Shown here piece after piece: positions 1-11,946 of a stretch of DNA of 64,000 bases. The position numbers and the translations under genes are program-made. Within the stretch, counting starts at the first letter, position 1. Every line of letters begins with the position of its first letter. Origin of the DNA: Phenylobacterium sp. (lineage in GTDB: Bacteria > Pseudomonadota > Alphaproteobacteria > Caulobacterales > Caulobacteraceae); contig NZ_SSMX01000052.1 in the NCBI RefSeq assembly GCF_004799515.1, positions 37,493 through 101,492 on the forward strand. The letters run 5' to 3'. A model generated the notes under the pieces. The model was given only the letters and a program-made list of their open reading frames with translations, was not told the DNA's origin and ran no database searches.

Positions 1-525
1 GCTGTGGCCGGCGAGCAGCGGGTCGTGGCTGCCCGTGGTGATCGCCAGGTCGATGACGTCGCCCACCTGCAGGCCGGGGATCTGCAGGGTCGCGGTCAGC
101 CGGCCGTCCAGCATCGCCGCCTCCAGGCCCTGCTCGCGGCGCACGACGGTGAACTTCTGGGCGGCGAGGACGTCCGTGACCTTGCCGTCGTGAGTCACGG
201 TCAGCCGGTGGATCGCCAGCGTCTCGACCTGCGGGTCCCAGACCAGGTTGAGGTTGCCGGCGTCCAACGCTTCCGGCGTCAGCAGCTTGAAACGGGTTTC
301 AAGATACTGGGCGTCACCCTCGGGCCCCAGCTTGGCCTGGCTGTCGCGCATCAGGACCTGGAGCAGCGCACCGGCCGGCGGCGCCTGCCTGGTGTCCGGC
401 GGCGGGGGCTTCACCCAGGCCGGCGGCGGCCCGTAGTCGGGCTGCGCCTCCTCCGCGCGGACCACGCCCGCGGCCATAGCGAGGCCGAGCCCCAGGAAGA
501 CCCTGAAACGGTTGTGAACGCCCAC
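1..525 (-). CDS. DUF3857 domain exported protein (partial, 3' end outside window)
   Basis: The reading frame runs leftwards from a GTG at 525 and leaves the window at base 1 after 175 codons. The first residues (VGVHNRFRVFLGLGLAMAAG...) form a signal peptide ending near VRAEEAQ. The mature part contains the pattern typical of DUF3857 proteins: a LETRFKLLTPEAL stretch, an IHRLTVTHDGKV strand, then GLQVGDVIDLAIT. In this family DUF3857 is usually followed by a periplasmic transglutaminase-like domain, which would lie outside the window. An internal ATG at the signal-peptide alanine stretch is a poorer start because it would remove the positively charged n-region. It lies downstream of gyrB on the same strand, 102 bases away. 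Family assignment is by recognition; the function of DUF3857 proteins is not well defined. Confidence 0.72.
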   Translation of the reverse strand, partial: MGVHNRFRVFLGLGLAMAAGVVRAEEAQPDYGPPPAWVKPPPPDTRQAPPAGALLQVLMRDSQAKLGPEGDAQYLETRFKLLTPEALDAGNLNLVWDPQVETLAIHRLTVTHDGKVTDVLAAQKFTVVRREQGLEAAMLDGRLTATLQIPGLQVGDVIDLAITTGSHDPLLAGHS

Positions 526-627
526 GAAACTGCCCCCGCCGCGTCCCGCCAGGATCCCGCGGCGCGACAACCGTAGCGCGCAGACGCGGAATGTGAAGTC
601 CCGCCATCCGCCGGAGCTCGGGCGGCG

Positions 628-3257
<2,630 letters not shown>

Positions 3258-4460
3258 ATGAGCGAATCCTCCCGAACCGACACCCCCGCAGAGGTCGAAG
3301 CCGCCTGGCGCGACGGCCTGCGCGCGCTGCGTGAGGACCGGCCCCATGACGCGCTCGCCTGCCTGAACCGGGTGATCGCCAGCGGGCGCGTCAACGCCGC
3401 CATCTGGCTGGGCGTGGCGATGACCCAGCAGGCGCTCGGCGACAACGCCGGGGAGCTTTCCGCCCTGCAGCAGGCGCTCGCGCTGGAGCCCCGCAACCTG
3501 CGCGCCCTGATCATGACCGGCGACTGCCACGGCCGGACCGGCGACGGCCGCGCGGCGGTCAGCTACTACGACGCGGCCCTGAGGCTCGCGGCCGCCGCGC
3601 CGCCCACAGACCCCACCCTGCGCGCCGAAGTCGAGCGCGCCCGGCGCATGGCGGAGCGCTACACTCGCGAGTTCGAGGATCACCTGACCGGCCGGCTGGG
3701 CGGCCCGGCCCTGGACCGGCCGGATGCGCGGCGCGTACGCCAGTCCCTCGACCTGCTGCTCGGCAAGTCGCAGGTCTACCTGCAGGAGCCGAAGCACTAC
3801 TACTTCCCCGGCCTGCCGCAGATCGCTTGGGCCGAGCGCGACCAGTTCCCCTGGCTGGACCGCGTGGAGGCGGCGACCGACGTCATCCGCGCCGAGCTGA
3901 AGCAGGTGCTGGAGGAGGATGGCGCCTTTTCCCCCTACATCGAGGCCGAACCGAACCGGCCGATGTTCGACGACGCCCACGGCATGCTGGGCAACCCCGC
4001 CTGGAGCGCCTTCTATCTGTGGAAGGGCGGCGTTCCGCAGCCCGAGAACCTGGCGCGCTGTCCCTCGGTGATGGAGGCGCTGGCGGAGGCGCCGCTCTGC
4101 CGGATCCCCGGCCGCACGCCCTCGGTGCTGTTCTCCCTGCTGCGCCCCGGCGCGCATATCCAGCCGCACCATGGCTTCACCAACGCCCGCTACATCTGCC
4201 ACCTGCCGCTGATCGTGCCCGACGGCTGCGCCATGCGGGTGGGCGCCGAGACGAGGCCCTGGACCGAGGGCCGGGCCTGCGTCTTCGACGACAGCGTCGA
4301 GCACGAGGCCTGGAACCGCAATCCCTCGGCCCTGCGGGTGGTGATGATCTTCGACATCTGGCGCCCGGAGATCGGCGAGACCGAGCGCGAGCTGATCAGC
4401 GCGCTGCTGCAGGCCGTGGACAGCTACGGCGGCGCGGCGGCCCCGGCCTGGGAGGGCTAG
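3258..4460 (+). CDS. TPR-repeat aspartyl/asparaginyl beta-hydroxylase family protein
   Basis: 400 residues from ATG 3258; a frame extension upstream to 3204 exists but gives no recognisable sequence. The N-terminal third holds TPR-like helices ([45 protein letters not shown]). The C-terminal part is an Asp/Asn beta-hydroxylase (PF05118-type) cupin: [16 protein letters not shown] with the first iron histidines (about residue 304), the 2-oxoglutarate-binding region, and [10 protein letters not shown] with the distal histidine (about 348). Such Fe(II)/2-oxoglutarate oxygenases hydroxylate Asp/Asn side chains; the substrate here is unknown. Its stop codon overlaps the recF stop in a shared CTAG. 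The architecture resembles the eukaryotic hydroxylase fused to a TPR region. Confidence 0.88.
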   Translation: MSESSRTDTPAEVEAAWRDGLRALREDRPHDALACLNRVIASGRVNAAIWLGVAMTQQALGDNAGELSALQQALALEPRNLRALIMTGDCHGRTGDGRAAVSYYDAALRLAAAAPPTDPTLRAEVERARRMAERYTREFEDHLTGRLGGPALDRPDARRVRQSLDLLLGKSQVYLQEPKHYYFPGLPQIAWAERDQFPWLDRVEAATDVIRAELKQVLEEDGAFSPYIEAEPNRPMFDDAHGMLGNPAWSAFYLWKGGVPQPENLARCPSVMEALAEAPLCRIPGRTPSVLFSLLRPGAHIQPHHGFTNARYICHLPLIVPDGCAMRVGAETRPWTEGRACVFDDSVEHEAWNRNPSALRVVMIFDIWRPEIGETERELISALLQAVDSYGGAAAPAWEG

Positions 4461-5614
4461 CTGAGCGCGGTCAGCGCCGCGCCCTCGACCCGGAAGCCCT
4501 GAGCGCGGCCGCCGAGGCCCTCGAACAGGTGGTCGTCGGCGCCGGTCAGGAAGGCCTGCAGGCTGAGGGCCTCGATCTCATCGAACAGGGCCGTGCGGCG
4601 GCGGGCGTCCAGGTGGGCGGACACTTCGTCCAGCAACAGGATCGGGCTGGGACTGGAGTCCGCGCGCGCCAGGCGCGCGGCCTGGGCGAGCACCAGGTTG
4701 AGGATCAGGGCCTTCTGCTCGCCGGTGGAGCATTCCGCCGCCGGCCGGTCCTTCTCGGCGTGGATCACCGACAGGTCCCCGCGGTGCGGGCCGGTCAGGG
4801 CGCGGCCGGCGGCGGCGTCGCGGGGCCGCGCCTCGGCGAGCGCGCGGGCGAGCCTCGCCTCGATGTCGGCGATCTCGGCCCCGGCGGCCGCCATCTGCTC
4901 CCACTCGCCGGTGAGCGCGAGCCGGGCCTGCGGGAAGGGCCGCTCGCCCCGGCTGTCGATCTCAGCCTGCAGGGCGGCGAGGGTGGTCGCCCGCGCCTCG
5001 GCCACCAGGGCGCCGGCCTCGGCGAGCCTCGCCTCGAGGGCGCTCAGCCAGGCCGGATCGGGCGGCTGGCCTTGGTCGGTGAGCAGCCGCATCCGCTCGC
5101 GCTGCGCCCGCTCATAGGCCTGGGCGTGGGCGGCGTGGCGCGGGATGGCGGCGAACACCAGCCGGTCGAAGAACCGCCGCCGCTCGGCCGCGCCCTCCAG
5201 GAAGAGCCGGTCCTGGGCCGGCGTCAGCCAGACCTGGCGCAGGTGGTCGGCGAGGCGGCCAGGCGGCACGGTCTCGCCGGCGATCCTGACCGTACGCCGC
5301 GTGGCGCCCGCCTGCTCGACACCGGTGCCGATCGGGGTCTCCTCGCCCGCCGCCGACACCGTGGCCGAGACCGCCCAGGCGCGGCCCATGGCCTCGCCCG
5401 GCAGACGGCGGCCGACCTCGGCCAGGCTGGAGCCGCGCAAGCCGCGGCCAGGCGTGAACAGGCTGATCGCCTCCAGGAGGTTGGTCTTGCCCGCCCCGTT
5501 CGGCCCCACCAGGAACACCGGCCGGCCATCCAGGGCGAGCTCCGCCCGGGCGTAGGCGCGGAAGTCGGTCAGGGTCAGGCGGATGAGGGCCGTGGCGGTC
5601 ACGGGCGCGGTCAT
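4457..5614 (-). CDS. recF: DNA replication and repair protein RecF
   Basis: 385 residues from ATG 5614 ([13 protein letters not shown]). The frame stays open to 5743, but that extension is basic, low-complexity sequence. RecF is an SMC-like ATPase that helps RecOR load RecA at gapped DNA. Walker A is GPNGAGKT (37–44), the ABC signature is [17 protein letters not shown] and Walker B is [13 protein letters not shown]. Length fits the family (about 360–390). recF commonly lies close to dnaA/dnaN/gyrB; here it is separated from gyrB by the hydroxylase gene. Divergent from the lyase gene with a 127-base gap. Confidence 0.96.
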   Translation of the reverse strand: MTAPVTATALIRLTLTDFRAYARAELALDGRPVFLVGPNGAGKTNLLEAISLFTPGRGLRGSSLAEVGRRLPGEAMGRAWAVSATVSAAGEETPIGTGVEQAGATRRTVRIAGETVPPGRLADHLRQVWLTPAQDRLFLEGAAERRRFFDRLVFAAIPRHAAHAQAYERAQRERMRLLTDQGQPPDPAWLSALEARLAEAGALVAEARATTLAALQAEIDSRGERPFPQARLALTGEWEQMAAAGAEIADIEARLARALAEARPRDAAAGRALTGPHRGDLSVIHAEKDRPAAECSTGEQKALILNLVLAQAARLARADSSPSPILLLDEVSAHLDARRRTALFDEIEALSLQAFLTGADDHLFEGLGGRAQGFRVEGAALTALS

Positions 5615-5741
5615 AGCCGGTTTCGCGCGGCGGGGCGAAACAGCGGATGGGCGATCCGCCTCGGAGTCCGGAAACCGCGAGCGCTTGTCACAGCCGCAGC
5701 GCACCCTACGTCTCAGCTTCAGTCGCGGCGGAGGGATGACC

Positions 5742-6545
5742 ATGGACGGGAAGACGAAAGCCGAGGCGTTCGACGCCCTGCACCACGACGGCCGGATCCT
5801 GGTGCTGCCGAACGCCTGGGACGCGGCCAGCGCCGCGGTGATGGAGGACGCCGGCGCGAAGGCGGTAGCGACCTCCTCGGCGGCGGTGGCCTGGGCGCAC
5901 GGCTATCCGGACGGCGACGCCCTGCCGCTCGCCAGGCTGCTGGCCACGGTCGAGACGGTGGCGCGGGCGGTGAAGGTCCCCGTGACCGCCGACATCGAGG
6001 GCGGCTACACCGACGACCTCGCCGAGCTCGCCGAGACGGTCAAGGCGGTGATCGGGGCCGGCGCGGTGGGGATCAACCTGGAGGACGGCCATCGCGCCCC
6101 CGATCTGCAGGCCCGCAAGATCGAGGCCGCCCGCAAGGCCGCCGACGGCGCCGGCGTTCCCCTGTTCATCAACGCCCGCACCGACGTCTTCCTGAAGCGG
6201 CTGGCCGAGGGTCACGCCGCCTATATGGCGACGGTCGAGCGGGCCGAGCTCTACCGCGGCGCGGGCGCGAGCGGCGTCTTCGTGCCCGGCCCCTCCGATC
6301 CCGACCTGATCGACCGGCTGGCCGACGAGATCCGGCTGCCGCTGAACATCATGCTGGTCCGCGGCCTGCCGAAGGCCGAGCAATTGCAGGCGCTGGGCGT
6401 GCGGCGCCTGAGCTCCGGCGCCGCCCCGTTCATGGGCGCCTACGCCACGCTCGCCAAGGCCATCGCCGCCTACTTGGCCGACGGCGACGCCACGGCCTTC
6501 AACGCCGAGGGCCTTGGGAACCTGAACGCGCGGTTCGGAGCCTAG
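5742..6545 (+). CDS. Isocitrate lyase/PEP mutase family protein
   Basis: 267 residues. Two in-frame ATGs are possible (5736, 5742); GGAGGG at 5730–5735 directly abuts the first but is correctly spaced for the second, so 5742 is chosen. The protein is a PEP-mutase/isocitrate-lyase type alpha/beta barrel: [20 protein letters not shown], the metal site region [15 protein letters not shown], and NARTDVF. The KKCGH motif of true isocitrate lyases is absent, so it is more likely an oxaloacetase-, carboxyphosphonoenolpyruvate- or methylisocitrate-lyase-like enzyme of unassigned substrate. Its stop overlaps that of the convergent VOC gene in a CTAG. Confidence 0.85.
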   Translation: MDGKTKAEAFDALHHDGRILVLPNAWDAASAAVMEDAGAKAVATSSAAVAWAHGYPDGDALPLARLLATVETVARAVKVPVTADIEGGYTDDLAELAETVKAVIGAGAVGINLEDGHRAPDLQARKIEAARKAADGAGVPLFINARTDVFLKRLAEGHAAYMATVERAELYRGAGASGVFVPGPSDPDLIDRLADEIRLPLNIMLVRGLPKAEQLQALGVRRLSSGAAPFMGAYATLAKAIAAYLADGDATAFNAEGLGNLNARFGA

Positions 6546-6922
6546 CTCGGCATCCGGTGCAGGGCGCAGAGCTTGTTGCCGTCCGGATCGCGGATATAGG
6601 CAAGGTAGAGTTTGCCGGCGGGGCCTTCGCGCACGCCCGGGGGATCCTCGATGGAGACGCCGCCCGCTTCGAGGCCGGCATTGTGGAAAGCCTCGGCCTC
6701 CTCCGCGTTGGCGCAGGCGAAGCCGATGGTCGAGCCGTTGCCCGCCGTCGCCGGGGCGCCGTCGATCGGCAGGGACACCGAGAAGACGCCGGTCGGCGTG
6801 CGGTAGAACACGCGGTGGCGGTCAACGAAGCCCGCCGGCACGCCCAGGGTCCCCAACACCTTGTCGTAGAACGACTTGGCGCGGTCGAGGTCGTTGGTGC
6901 CGATCATGATGTGCGAGAACAT
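6542..6922 (-). CDS. VOC (glyoxalase/bleomycin resistance) family protein
   Basis: 126 residues from ATG 6922 (MFSHIMIGTNDLD). It shows the vicinal-oxygen-chelate fold pattern: an N-terminal beta-strand MFSHIMIGTNDLDRAKSFYD, a mid strand GFACANAEEAEAFHNAGLEA, and the C-terminal DPDGNKLCALHR. These small metalloproteins include glyoxalases, dioxygenases and resistance proteins; the substrate cannot be predicted. The upstream frame to 7015 lacks family similarity and was excluded. Convergent with the lyase gene, sharing CTAG at 6542–6545. Confidence 0.88.
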   Translation of the reverse strand: MFSHIMIGTNDLDRAKSFYDKVLGTLGVPAGFVDRHRVFYRTPTGVFSVSLPIDGAPATAGNGSTIGFACANAEEAEAFHNAGLEAGGVSIEDPPGVREGPAGKLYLAYIRDPDGNKLCALHRMPS

Positions 6923-7009
6923 GGGTCGCGTCCCTCCGTTGGCGTTTCCGCCGACCGACATGCGTGAAGTTCGCGGCGGAGGCAACGCCGTCGTGGCGCC
7001 AACTCGCAG

Positions 7010-7155
7010 TGTCATCCCGGAATCGGCGCAGCCGATGTCCGGGACCCATGCGCGCCTGCGATGCCGGGGAAGCTCGATGCTCGGTCACCCTGCCGCCTCA
7101 CCGGCCATGGCGCGTATGGGTCCCGGTCTTCGCGCGCCGCGAAACCGGGATGACA
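7010..7155. repeat. Intergenic palindromic repeat, family R1, copy 1
   Basis: A 146-base element bounded by perfect 11-base inverted ends, TGTCATCCCGG (7010–7020) and CCGGGATGACA (7145–7155). Inside are nested inverted segments CCGGGACCCATGCGCG and CGCGTATGGGTCCCGG with one mismatch. A second copy with the same ends and inner segments lies at 50143–50283. It occupies the gap between the VOC gene and polA, and no coding sequence is seen in it. Confidence 0.85.
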
Positions 7156-7208
7156 CGGAAGGGAATGGAAGCGCGGTCTGTGTGGCCATCTCCCAGATGC
7201 CACCACGC

Positions 7209-7349
7209 CTTGGATCTCATGGATGATGCGAGCTTTGCGGCCTCGGCTTGTCAAGGACGCTGCCCTTGGGCAGCGCCGCGGAGCGGCCGGCTTCGCCGGT
7301 CCTTGAGAAGCCGAGACCGCAAAGCAAACTGGCCGCCATGAGATTTAAG
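7209..7349. repeat. Intergenic long palindrome, family R2, copy 1
   Basis: A near-palindrome of 141 bases. The outer arms are CTTGGATCTCATGG (7209–7222) and CCATGAGATTTAAG (7336–7349). The inner arms AGCTTTGCGG...CGGCTTGTCAAGGAC pair with GTCCTTGAGAAGCCG...CCGCAAAGC. Another full copy is at 54192–54331 and a single-arm remnant at 50326–50373. Together with R1 it fills most of the 494 bases between the VOC gene and polA; the remainder (6923–7009, 7350–7416) shows nothing recognisable. Confidence 0.82.
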
Positions 7350-7416
7350 CCGCAGCCCGCGAGTTCGCGCGCTTGTGACGGATGACCGGCGGCCTTCCCG
7401 CGCCTATCTTCTCCCC

Positions 7417-10308
7417 ATGACAGACACCCTCGACGCCGCCCCCGAGACCCTGGCCGACATCCCACGCGAGCCGACCCAGGACGGGCCGAAGGTGCGGCTC
7501 TATCTGGTGGACGGCTCCGGCTTCATCTTCCGGGCCTTCCACGCCCTCCCTCCCCTGACCCGCAAGTCCGACGGCCTGCCGGTGGGGGCGGTGGCCGGCT
7601 TCTGCAACATGCTGTGGAAGCTGCTGGTCGACATGAAGGCGGAGGCCCAGGCCCCGACCCATCTGGCGGTGGTGTTCGACCATTCCGAGGAGACCTTCCG
7701 CAACAAGCTCTACGACCAGTACAAGGCCCACCGCCCGCCGCCGCCCGAGGACCTGGTCCCGCAATTCCCCCTGGTGCGCGACGCCACGCGGGCCTTCGGC
7801 GTGCCCTGCCTGGAGCTGCCCGGCTATGAGGCCGACGACCTGATCGCGGCCTATGCCTGCAAGGTGCGCGACGCCGGCGGCGAAGTGGTGATCGTCTCCT
7901 CCGACAAGGACCTGATGCAGCTCGTGGGGCCGCAGGTCTCCATGCTCGACACCATGAAGACGCCGAACCTGGTGATCCGCGCCGAGCAGGTGTTCGACAA
8001 GTTCGGGGTGACCCCGGACAAGGTGGTCGACGTCCAGGCCCTGTGCGGCGACAGCGTCGACAACGTGCCGGGCGCGCCGGGCATTGGCATCAAGACCGCC
8101 TCGGCCCTGATCACCGAGTACGGCGACCTCGACACGCTCCTGTCGCGGGCCAGCGAGATCAAGCAGGACAAGCGCCGCCAGACCCTGATCGACTTCGCCG
8201 ATCAGATCCGCCTGTCGCGCGAGCTGGTGAGGCTGGACTGCGACACGCCGCTGCCCTCGCCGATCGACGAGCTGGCGGTGGCCGAGCCGGACGCCGAGGC
8301 CCTGCAGGCCTTCCTCGACCAGATGGAGTTCCGCACTCTGGCCCGGCGCGTCGCCGAGGCCCGCGAGGGCGGCGGCAATGCGCCCTCGGCCACGCCCACG
8401 CCCTCCGCCGACGGCGGCCGCGCGGCGCCCGTCGCGCCGGCCCACGGGCCCGTCGACGTCAACGCCTATCAGTGCGTGCGCGACCTTGCGACCCTGGACG
8501 CCTGGATCGAGCGCGCCTTCGCCGCCGGCGTCGTCGCCTTCGACACCGAAACCGATGCGCTGTCGTCCTCCGCCGCCAACCTCTGCGGCGTGTCCCTGGC
8601 GGTGGCGCCCGGCGAGGCCTGCTACATCCCGGTCGGCCACGAGCATGAGCAGGAGGGCGGCCTGCAACTCGAGGCGCCCACCGCGCTCGACCAGATTCCG
8701 CTGGCGGACGCCCTGGCGCGGCTGAAGCCGCTGCTCGAAGCGCCGCACGTCCTGAAGGTCGCCCAGAACGGCAAGTACGACCTGGCGGTGCTGTCGCGCC
8801 ACGGTATCGAGGTGGGGCCCATCGAGGACACCATGCTGATCGCCTTCGCCCTCGAAGGCGGCCTGCACAAGAGCTACGGCATGGACGAGCTCTCCAAGCG
8901 GCTGCTGGGCCACGAGCCGATCAGCTTCAAGACCGTGGCCGGGACCGGCAAGGCGCAAAAGAGCTTCAAGCACGTCGAGCTCGGCTCAGCGACCTGCTAC
9001 GCCGCCGAGGACGCCGACGTCACCTTGCGCATCTACCAGCATCTGCGCCCGCGCCTCAGCCACGAAAAGCTGCTGACGGTCTATGAGACCCTGGAGCGGC
9101 CCATGCCCCAGGTGCTCGTCGAGATGGAGCTGGCCGGCGTCAAGGTCGACCCCGAACGGCTGCGGCTGCTCTCCAACGATTTCTCGATCCGCATGGGCGA
9201 GCTGGAGGCCGAGGCGCACCGCGTGGCCGGGCGGCCGTTCAATCTGGGCAGCCCCAAGCAGATCGGCGACCTGCTGTTCGGCGAGATGGGCCTGTCGTCC
9301 GGCCGCACCACCGCCACCGGCGCGGCCTCCACCGACGCCTCGATGCTGGAGGACCTGGCCGCCCAGGGCCACGAGCTGCCGCGCATCCTCTTGGACTGGC
9401 GGCAGCTTTCGAAGCTGAAGGGCACCTACACCGACAACCTGGTGGCGGCCATCAACCCCAAGACCGGCCGGGTGCACACCTCCTATTCCCTGGCCGCGGC
9501 CACGACGGGCCGGCTGGCCTCCTCCGACCCCAACCTGCAGAACATCCCGGTGCGCACCGAGGAAGGCCGCAAGATCCGCAAGGCCTTCATCGCCGAGCCC
9601 GGCCATGTACTGATCAGCGCCGACTATTCGCAGATCGAGCTGCGCCTGCTGGCCCACATCGGCGACATCCCACAGCTCAAGAAGGCCTTCGCCGAGGGGA
9701 TCGACATCCACGCGCTCACCGCATCCGAAATGTTCGGCGTGCCGGTCGAGGGCATGCCGGCGGAGACGCGCAGGCGCGCCAAGGCGATCAACTTCGGCAT
9801 CGTCTACGGCATCTCGGCCTTCGGCCTGGCCAACCAGCTCTCCATCCCGCGCGAGGAGGCCGGGGCCTACATCAAGACCTATTTCGAGCGCTTCCCCGGC
9901 ATCCGCACCTACATGGACCGCATGCAGCGCCAAGTGCGCGCCGAGGGCTTCGTCACCACCGTCTTCGGCCGCAAGGTGTTCATCCCCGCCGCCCAGGGGA
10001 AATCCCAGGCCGAGCGGTCCTTCGGCGACCGCGCGGCGATCAACGCCCCGATCCAGGGCGCGGCCGCCGACATCATCCGGCGCGCCATGATCCGCATGCC
10101 CCAGGCCCTGCGCGACGCCGGCCTCGCCGCCCGGATGCTGCTGCAGGTGCACGACGAACTGATCTTCGAGGCGCCGGAAGCCGAGGCCGAGGCGGTGATC
10201 GCCGTCGCCAAGCGTATCATGGAGAAGGCGCCGGAGCCTGCGGTCGCCTTGACCGTTCCCCTTGTGGTCGACGCCCGCGCGGCGGCCAACTGGGACGACG
10301 CCCACTAG
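7417..10308 (+). CDS. polA: DNA polymerase I
   Basis: 963 residues from ATG 7417 (MTDTLDAAPE). All three domains are present. The 5'-3' exonuclease occupies about 25–300 (LVDGSGFIFRAFHALPPL, GYEADDLIA, SVDNVPGAPGIGIKTA). The proofreading 3'-5' exonuclease is intact: VAFDTETDAL, QNGKYDLAVL and YAAEDADVT carry its acidic residues. The polymerase shows DYSQIELRLLAHI, RRRAKAINFGIVYGIS and LQVHDELIFE. It fills gaps and replaces RNA primers with DNA. The DUF1206 gene follows 15 bases later and may be co-transcribed. Confidence 0.98.
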   Translation: MTDTLDAAPETLADIPREPTQDGPKVRLYLVDGSGFIFRAFHALPPLTRKSDGLPVGAVAGFCNMLWKLLVDMKAEAQAPTHLAVVFDHSEETFRNKLYDQYKAHRPPPPEDLVPQFPLVRDATRAFGVPCLELPGYEADDLIAAYACKVRDAGGEVVIVSSDKDLMQLVGPQVSMLDTMKTPNLVIRAEQVFDKFGVTPDKVVDVQALCGDSVDNVPGAPGIGIKTASALITEYGDLDTLLSRASEIKQDKRRQTLIDFADQIRLSRELVRLDCDTPLPSPIDELAVAEPDAEALQAFLDQMEFRTLARRVAEAREGGGNAPSATPTPSADGGRAAPVAPAHGPVDVNAYQCVRDLATLDAWIERAFAAGVVAFDTETDALSSSAANLCGVSLAVAPGEACYIPVGHEHEQEGGLQLEAPTALDQIPLADALARLKPLLEAPHVLKVAQNGKYDLAVLSRHGIEVGPIEDTMLIAFALEGGLHKSYGMDELSKRLLGHEPISFKTVAGTGKAQKSFKHVELGSATCYAAEDADVTLRIYQHLRPRLSHEKLLTVYETLERPMPQVLVEMELAGVKVDPERLRLLSNDFSIRMGELEAEAHRVAGRPFNLGSPKQIGDLLFGEMGLSSGRTTATGAASTDASMLEDLAAQGHELPRILLDWRQLSKLKGTYTDNLVAAINPKTGRVHTSYSLAAATTGRLASSDPNLQNIPVRTEEGRKIRKAFIAEPGHVLISADYSQIELRLLAHIGDIPQLKKAFAEGIDIHALTASEMFGVPVEGMPAETRRRAKAINFGIVYGISAFGLANQLSIPREEAGAYIKTYFERFPGIRTYMDRMQRQVRAEGFVTTVFGRKVFIPAAQGKSQAERSFGDRAAINAPIQGAAADIIRRAMIRMPQALRDAGLAARMLLQVHDELIFEAPEAEAEAVIAVAKRIMEKAPEPAVALTVPLVVDARAAANWDDAH

Positions 10309-10323
10309 GAGGCAGACGGCAAG

Positions 10324-11220
10324 ATGGACGGCGAGGCGACCGCGACCGTCCTGTCCCTGCCCGGCGGCAAGCTCGTGGCACGCGTGCGCCGCCGCTTCGC
10401 CGAGGCGCCCTGGGCGGCCAGCGCCGAGCTGGCTGCGCGGATGGGCTATGTGGCGCGGGGCCTGGTCTACCTCAGCACCGGGACCATCGCCCTGCTGGCC
10501 GTCGCCGGCCTTGCGCCCCACACCAAGAGCCCGATCGGCGCCCTGGAGGCCTGGTCGCACTGGAGCCTGGGCGTCCTCCTGCTCTGGCTGACCGGGATCG
10601 GCCTCTACGGCTTCGCCGGCTGGCGCGCCCTGCAGGCGGTGTTCGACGCCGACCGCCAGGGCAAGAGCCCCAAGGCCTGGGCCAGCCGCGTCGGCCAGGC
10701 GCTGAGCGGCGTCATCTACGGCTCCCTGGCCGTCTCGATCTTCGGGATCATCGACACCCTGCACGACCTGCGCCACGCCGAACTCGAGAAGACCAGCGAG
10801 CGGGTGGCCGGCGTCATGGCCTGGCCGCTGGGGCCGGCCCTGGTGATGGCGCTGGGGCTCTTCATCCTGGCCTGCGGGGCCGGCAACGCCATCCGCGCGG
10901 TCGTCGACGACTTCGGCGGCACGCTGGAGTGCGACCACCGCACGCGGCGCTGGGCGCGCTGGATCGCCCGCGTCGGCTATTTCGGCCGCGGCCTGGCCAT
11001 GCTGCCGGTGGGCTTCTTCATGCTGCGCGCCGGCTGGCACGAGCGGGCGGCCGAGGCGCGCGGGGTCGGCGGCGCGCTCTGGGCCCTGCACGGCCTGACC
11101 GGCGGCGACGCGGTCTTGGCGCTCCTGGGCCTCGGCCTGATCGCCTTCGGCGCCTTCGCCTTCGTGGAAGCCCTCTACCGCCCGATCCGCCCGGAAGCGG
11201 CCCTGGAATCATCGAGCTGA
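10324..11220 (+). CDS. DUF1206 domain membrane protein
   Basis: 298 residues from ATG 10324. After a short cytoplasmic N-terminus it shows three similar units, each with GYVARGLVYLSTGTIALLAV-, VGQALSGVIYGSLAVSIFG- or VGYFGRGLAMLPVGFFML-like helices paired with a second helix. This gives about six transmembrane segments, the DUF1206 three-repeat layout. Function unknown. It sits 15 bases downstream of polA on the same strand, and tRNA-Ala lies convergently just after it. Confidence 0.85.
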   Translation: MDGEATATVLSLPGGKLVARVRRRFAEAPWAASAELAARMGYVARGLVYLSTGTIALLAVAGLAPHTKSPIGALEAWSHWSLGVLLLWLTGIGLYGFAGWRALQAVFDADRQGKSPKAWASRVGQALSGVIYGSLAVSIFGIIDTLHDLRHAELEKTSERVAGVMAWPLGPALVMALGLFILACGAGNAIRAVVDDFGGTLECDHRTRRWARWIARVGYFGRGLAMLPVGFFMLRAGWHERAAEARGVGGALWALHGLTGGDAVLALLGLGLIAFGAFAFVEALYRPIRPEAALESSS

Positions 11221-11236
11221 AGCGGGAAAGGGCTCC

Positions 11237-11312
11237 TGGTGGAGCCGAGGGGAATCGAACCCCTGACCTCCTCATTGCGAACGAGGCGCTCTACCATCTG
11301 AGCTACGGCCCC
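11237..11312 (-). tRNA. tRNA-Ala (anticodon CGC)
   Basis: A 76-base cloverleaf including an encoded CCA end. The acceptor stem GGGGCCG pairs with CGGCTCC and contains the G3·U70 pair that identifies alanine tRNA. The anticodon stem CCTCG/TGAGG encloses loop TTCGCAA, giving CGC (reads GCG). The T arm GGGTTCGATTCCCC is standard. It lies between the DUF1206 gene and yggT. Confidence 0.97.
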
Positions 11313-11445
11313 AGGGTGCGAGCCCAGGAAGGCGCGGAATAACCCTTTTGGGGCCGCCTCTGTCAAGCCGCCGTCGGCGGATGCGTCGCCGCAGCCCGGG
11401 CGACCTTGACTTTGCCAGGGCGGCAAACCCCGCTAGAACCGCGTC

Positions 11446-11751
11446 ATGGGATCCTTCCTCTACTTCATCGTCGACGGCCTCCTGGGCCTCCTGGTGATCG
11501 CCATCATCATCAGCGCCATCCTGTCGTGGCTGGTCGCCTTCGACGTGATCAACCTGCGCAACCAGTTCGTCTACAATGTCGCGCGCTTCCTGGACGCGGT
11601 GACGCGGCCGGTGCTGCGGCCCGTGCAGAAGGTGATCCCGCCGATCGGCGGCGTCGACATCAGCCCGATCATCGTCCTCTTGGTCATCCAGGGCATCCGG
11701 CTCTACCTGCTGCCGCTGGCGTTCGGCCCGCTGATCTCGATCCTGCACTAG
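11446..11751 (+). CDS. YggT family membrane protein
   Basis: 101 residues with two hydrophobic segments, LLGLLVIAIIISAILSWLVA (about 13–32) and a C-terminal SPIIVLLVIQGIRLYLLPLA, joined by the family-typical VTRPVLRPVQKVIPPIGGVDISP loop. This is the YggT (YGGT/CCB3) family of small integral membrane proteins, whose biochemical role is uncertain; plant relatives assist cytochrome b6 heme attachment. Start ATG 11446. The 195 bases that follow, up to the sirtuin gene, show no gene or clear signal. Confidence 0.9.
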   Translation: MGSFLYFIVDGLLGLLVIAIIISAILSWLVAFDVINLRNQFVYNVARFLDAVTRPVLRPVQKVIPPIGGVDISPIIVLLVIQGIRLYLLPLAFGPLISILH

Positions 11752-11946
11752 GGGCGACACGACCTTTCTGCGGCCTCGCCGGAACCTATCGCCTCAACGC
11801 CGGTTACCCCTGCGATCCTCCGGCTGCCCCCCGCTGGAGCGGTCACGGACCGGCCCGGCGACACCCTGGCATCCCCCCGACCAACCGCCGGGCCGGTTCC
11901 CCCTTTCCACCCTTTCCGCGCGATCCGGTTGGCGCCAGATAGCGTC

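Noticed and set aside
5615..5743. Longer RecF start (MVIPPPRLK...)
   Set aside because: The extension covers the divergent promoter region and has no similarity to RecF, whose conserved start is a few residues after ATG 5614.
3827..6967. Open frame of more than 1000 codons through the hydroxylase, recF and lyase genes
   Set aside because: It crosses three well-identified genes in other frames and has repetitive composition.
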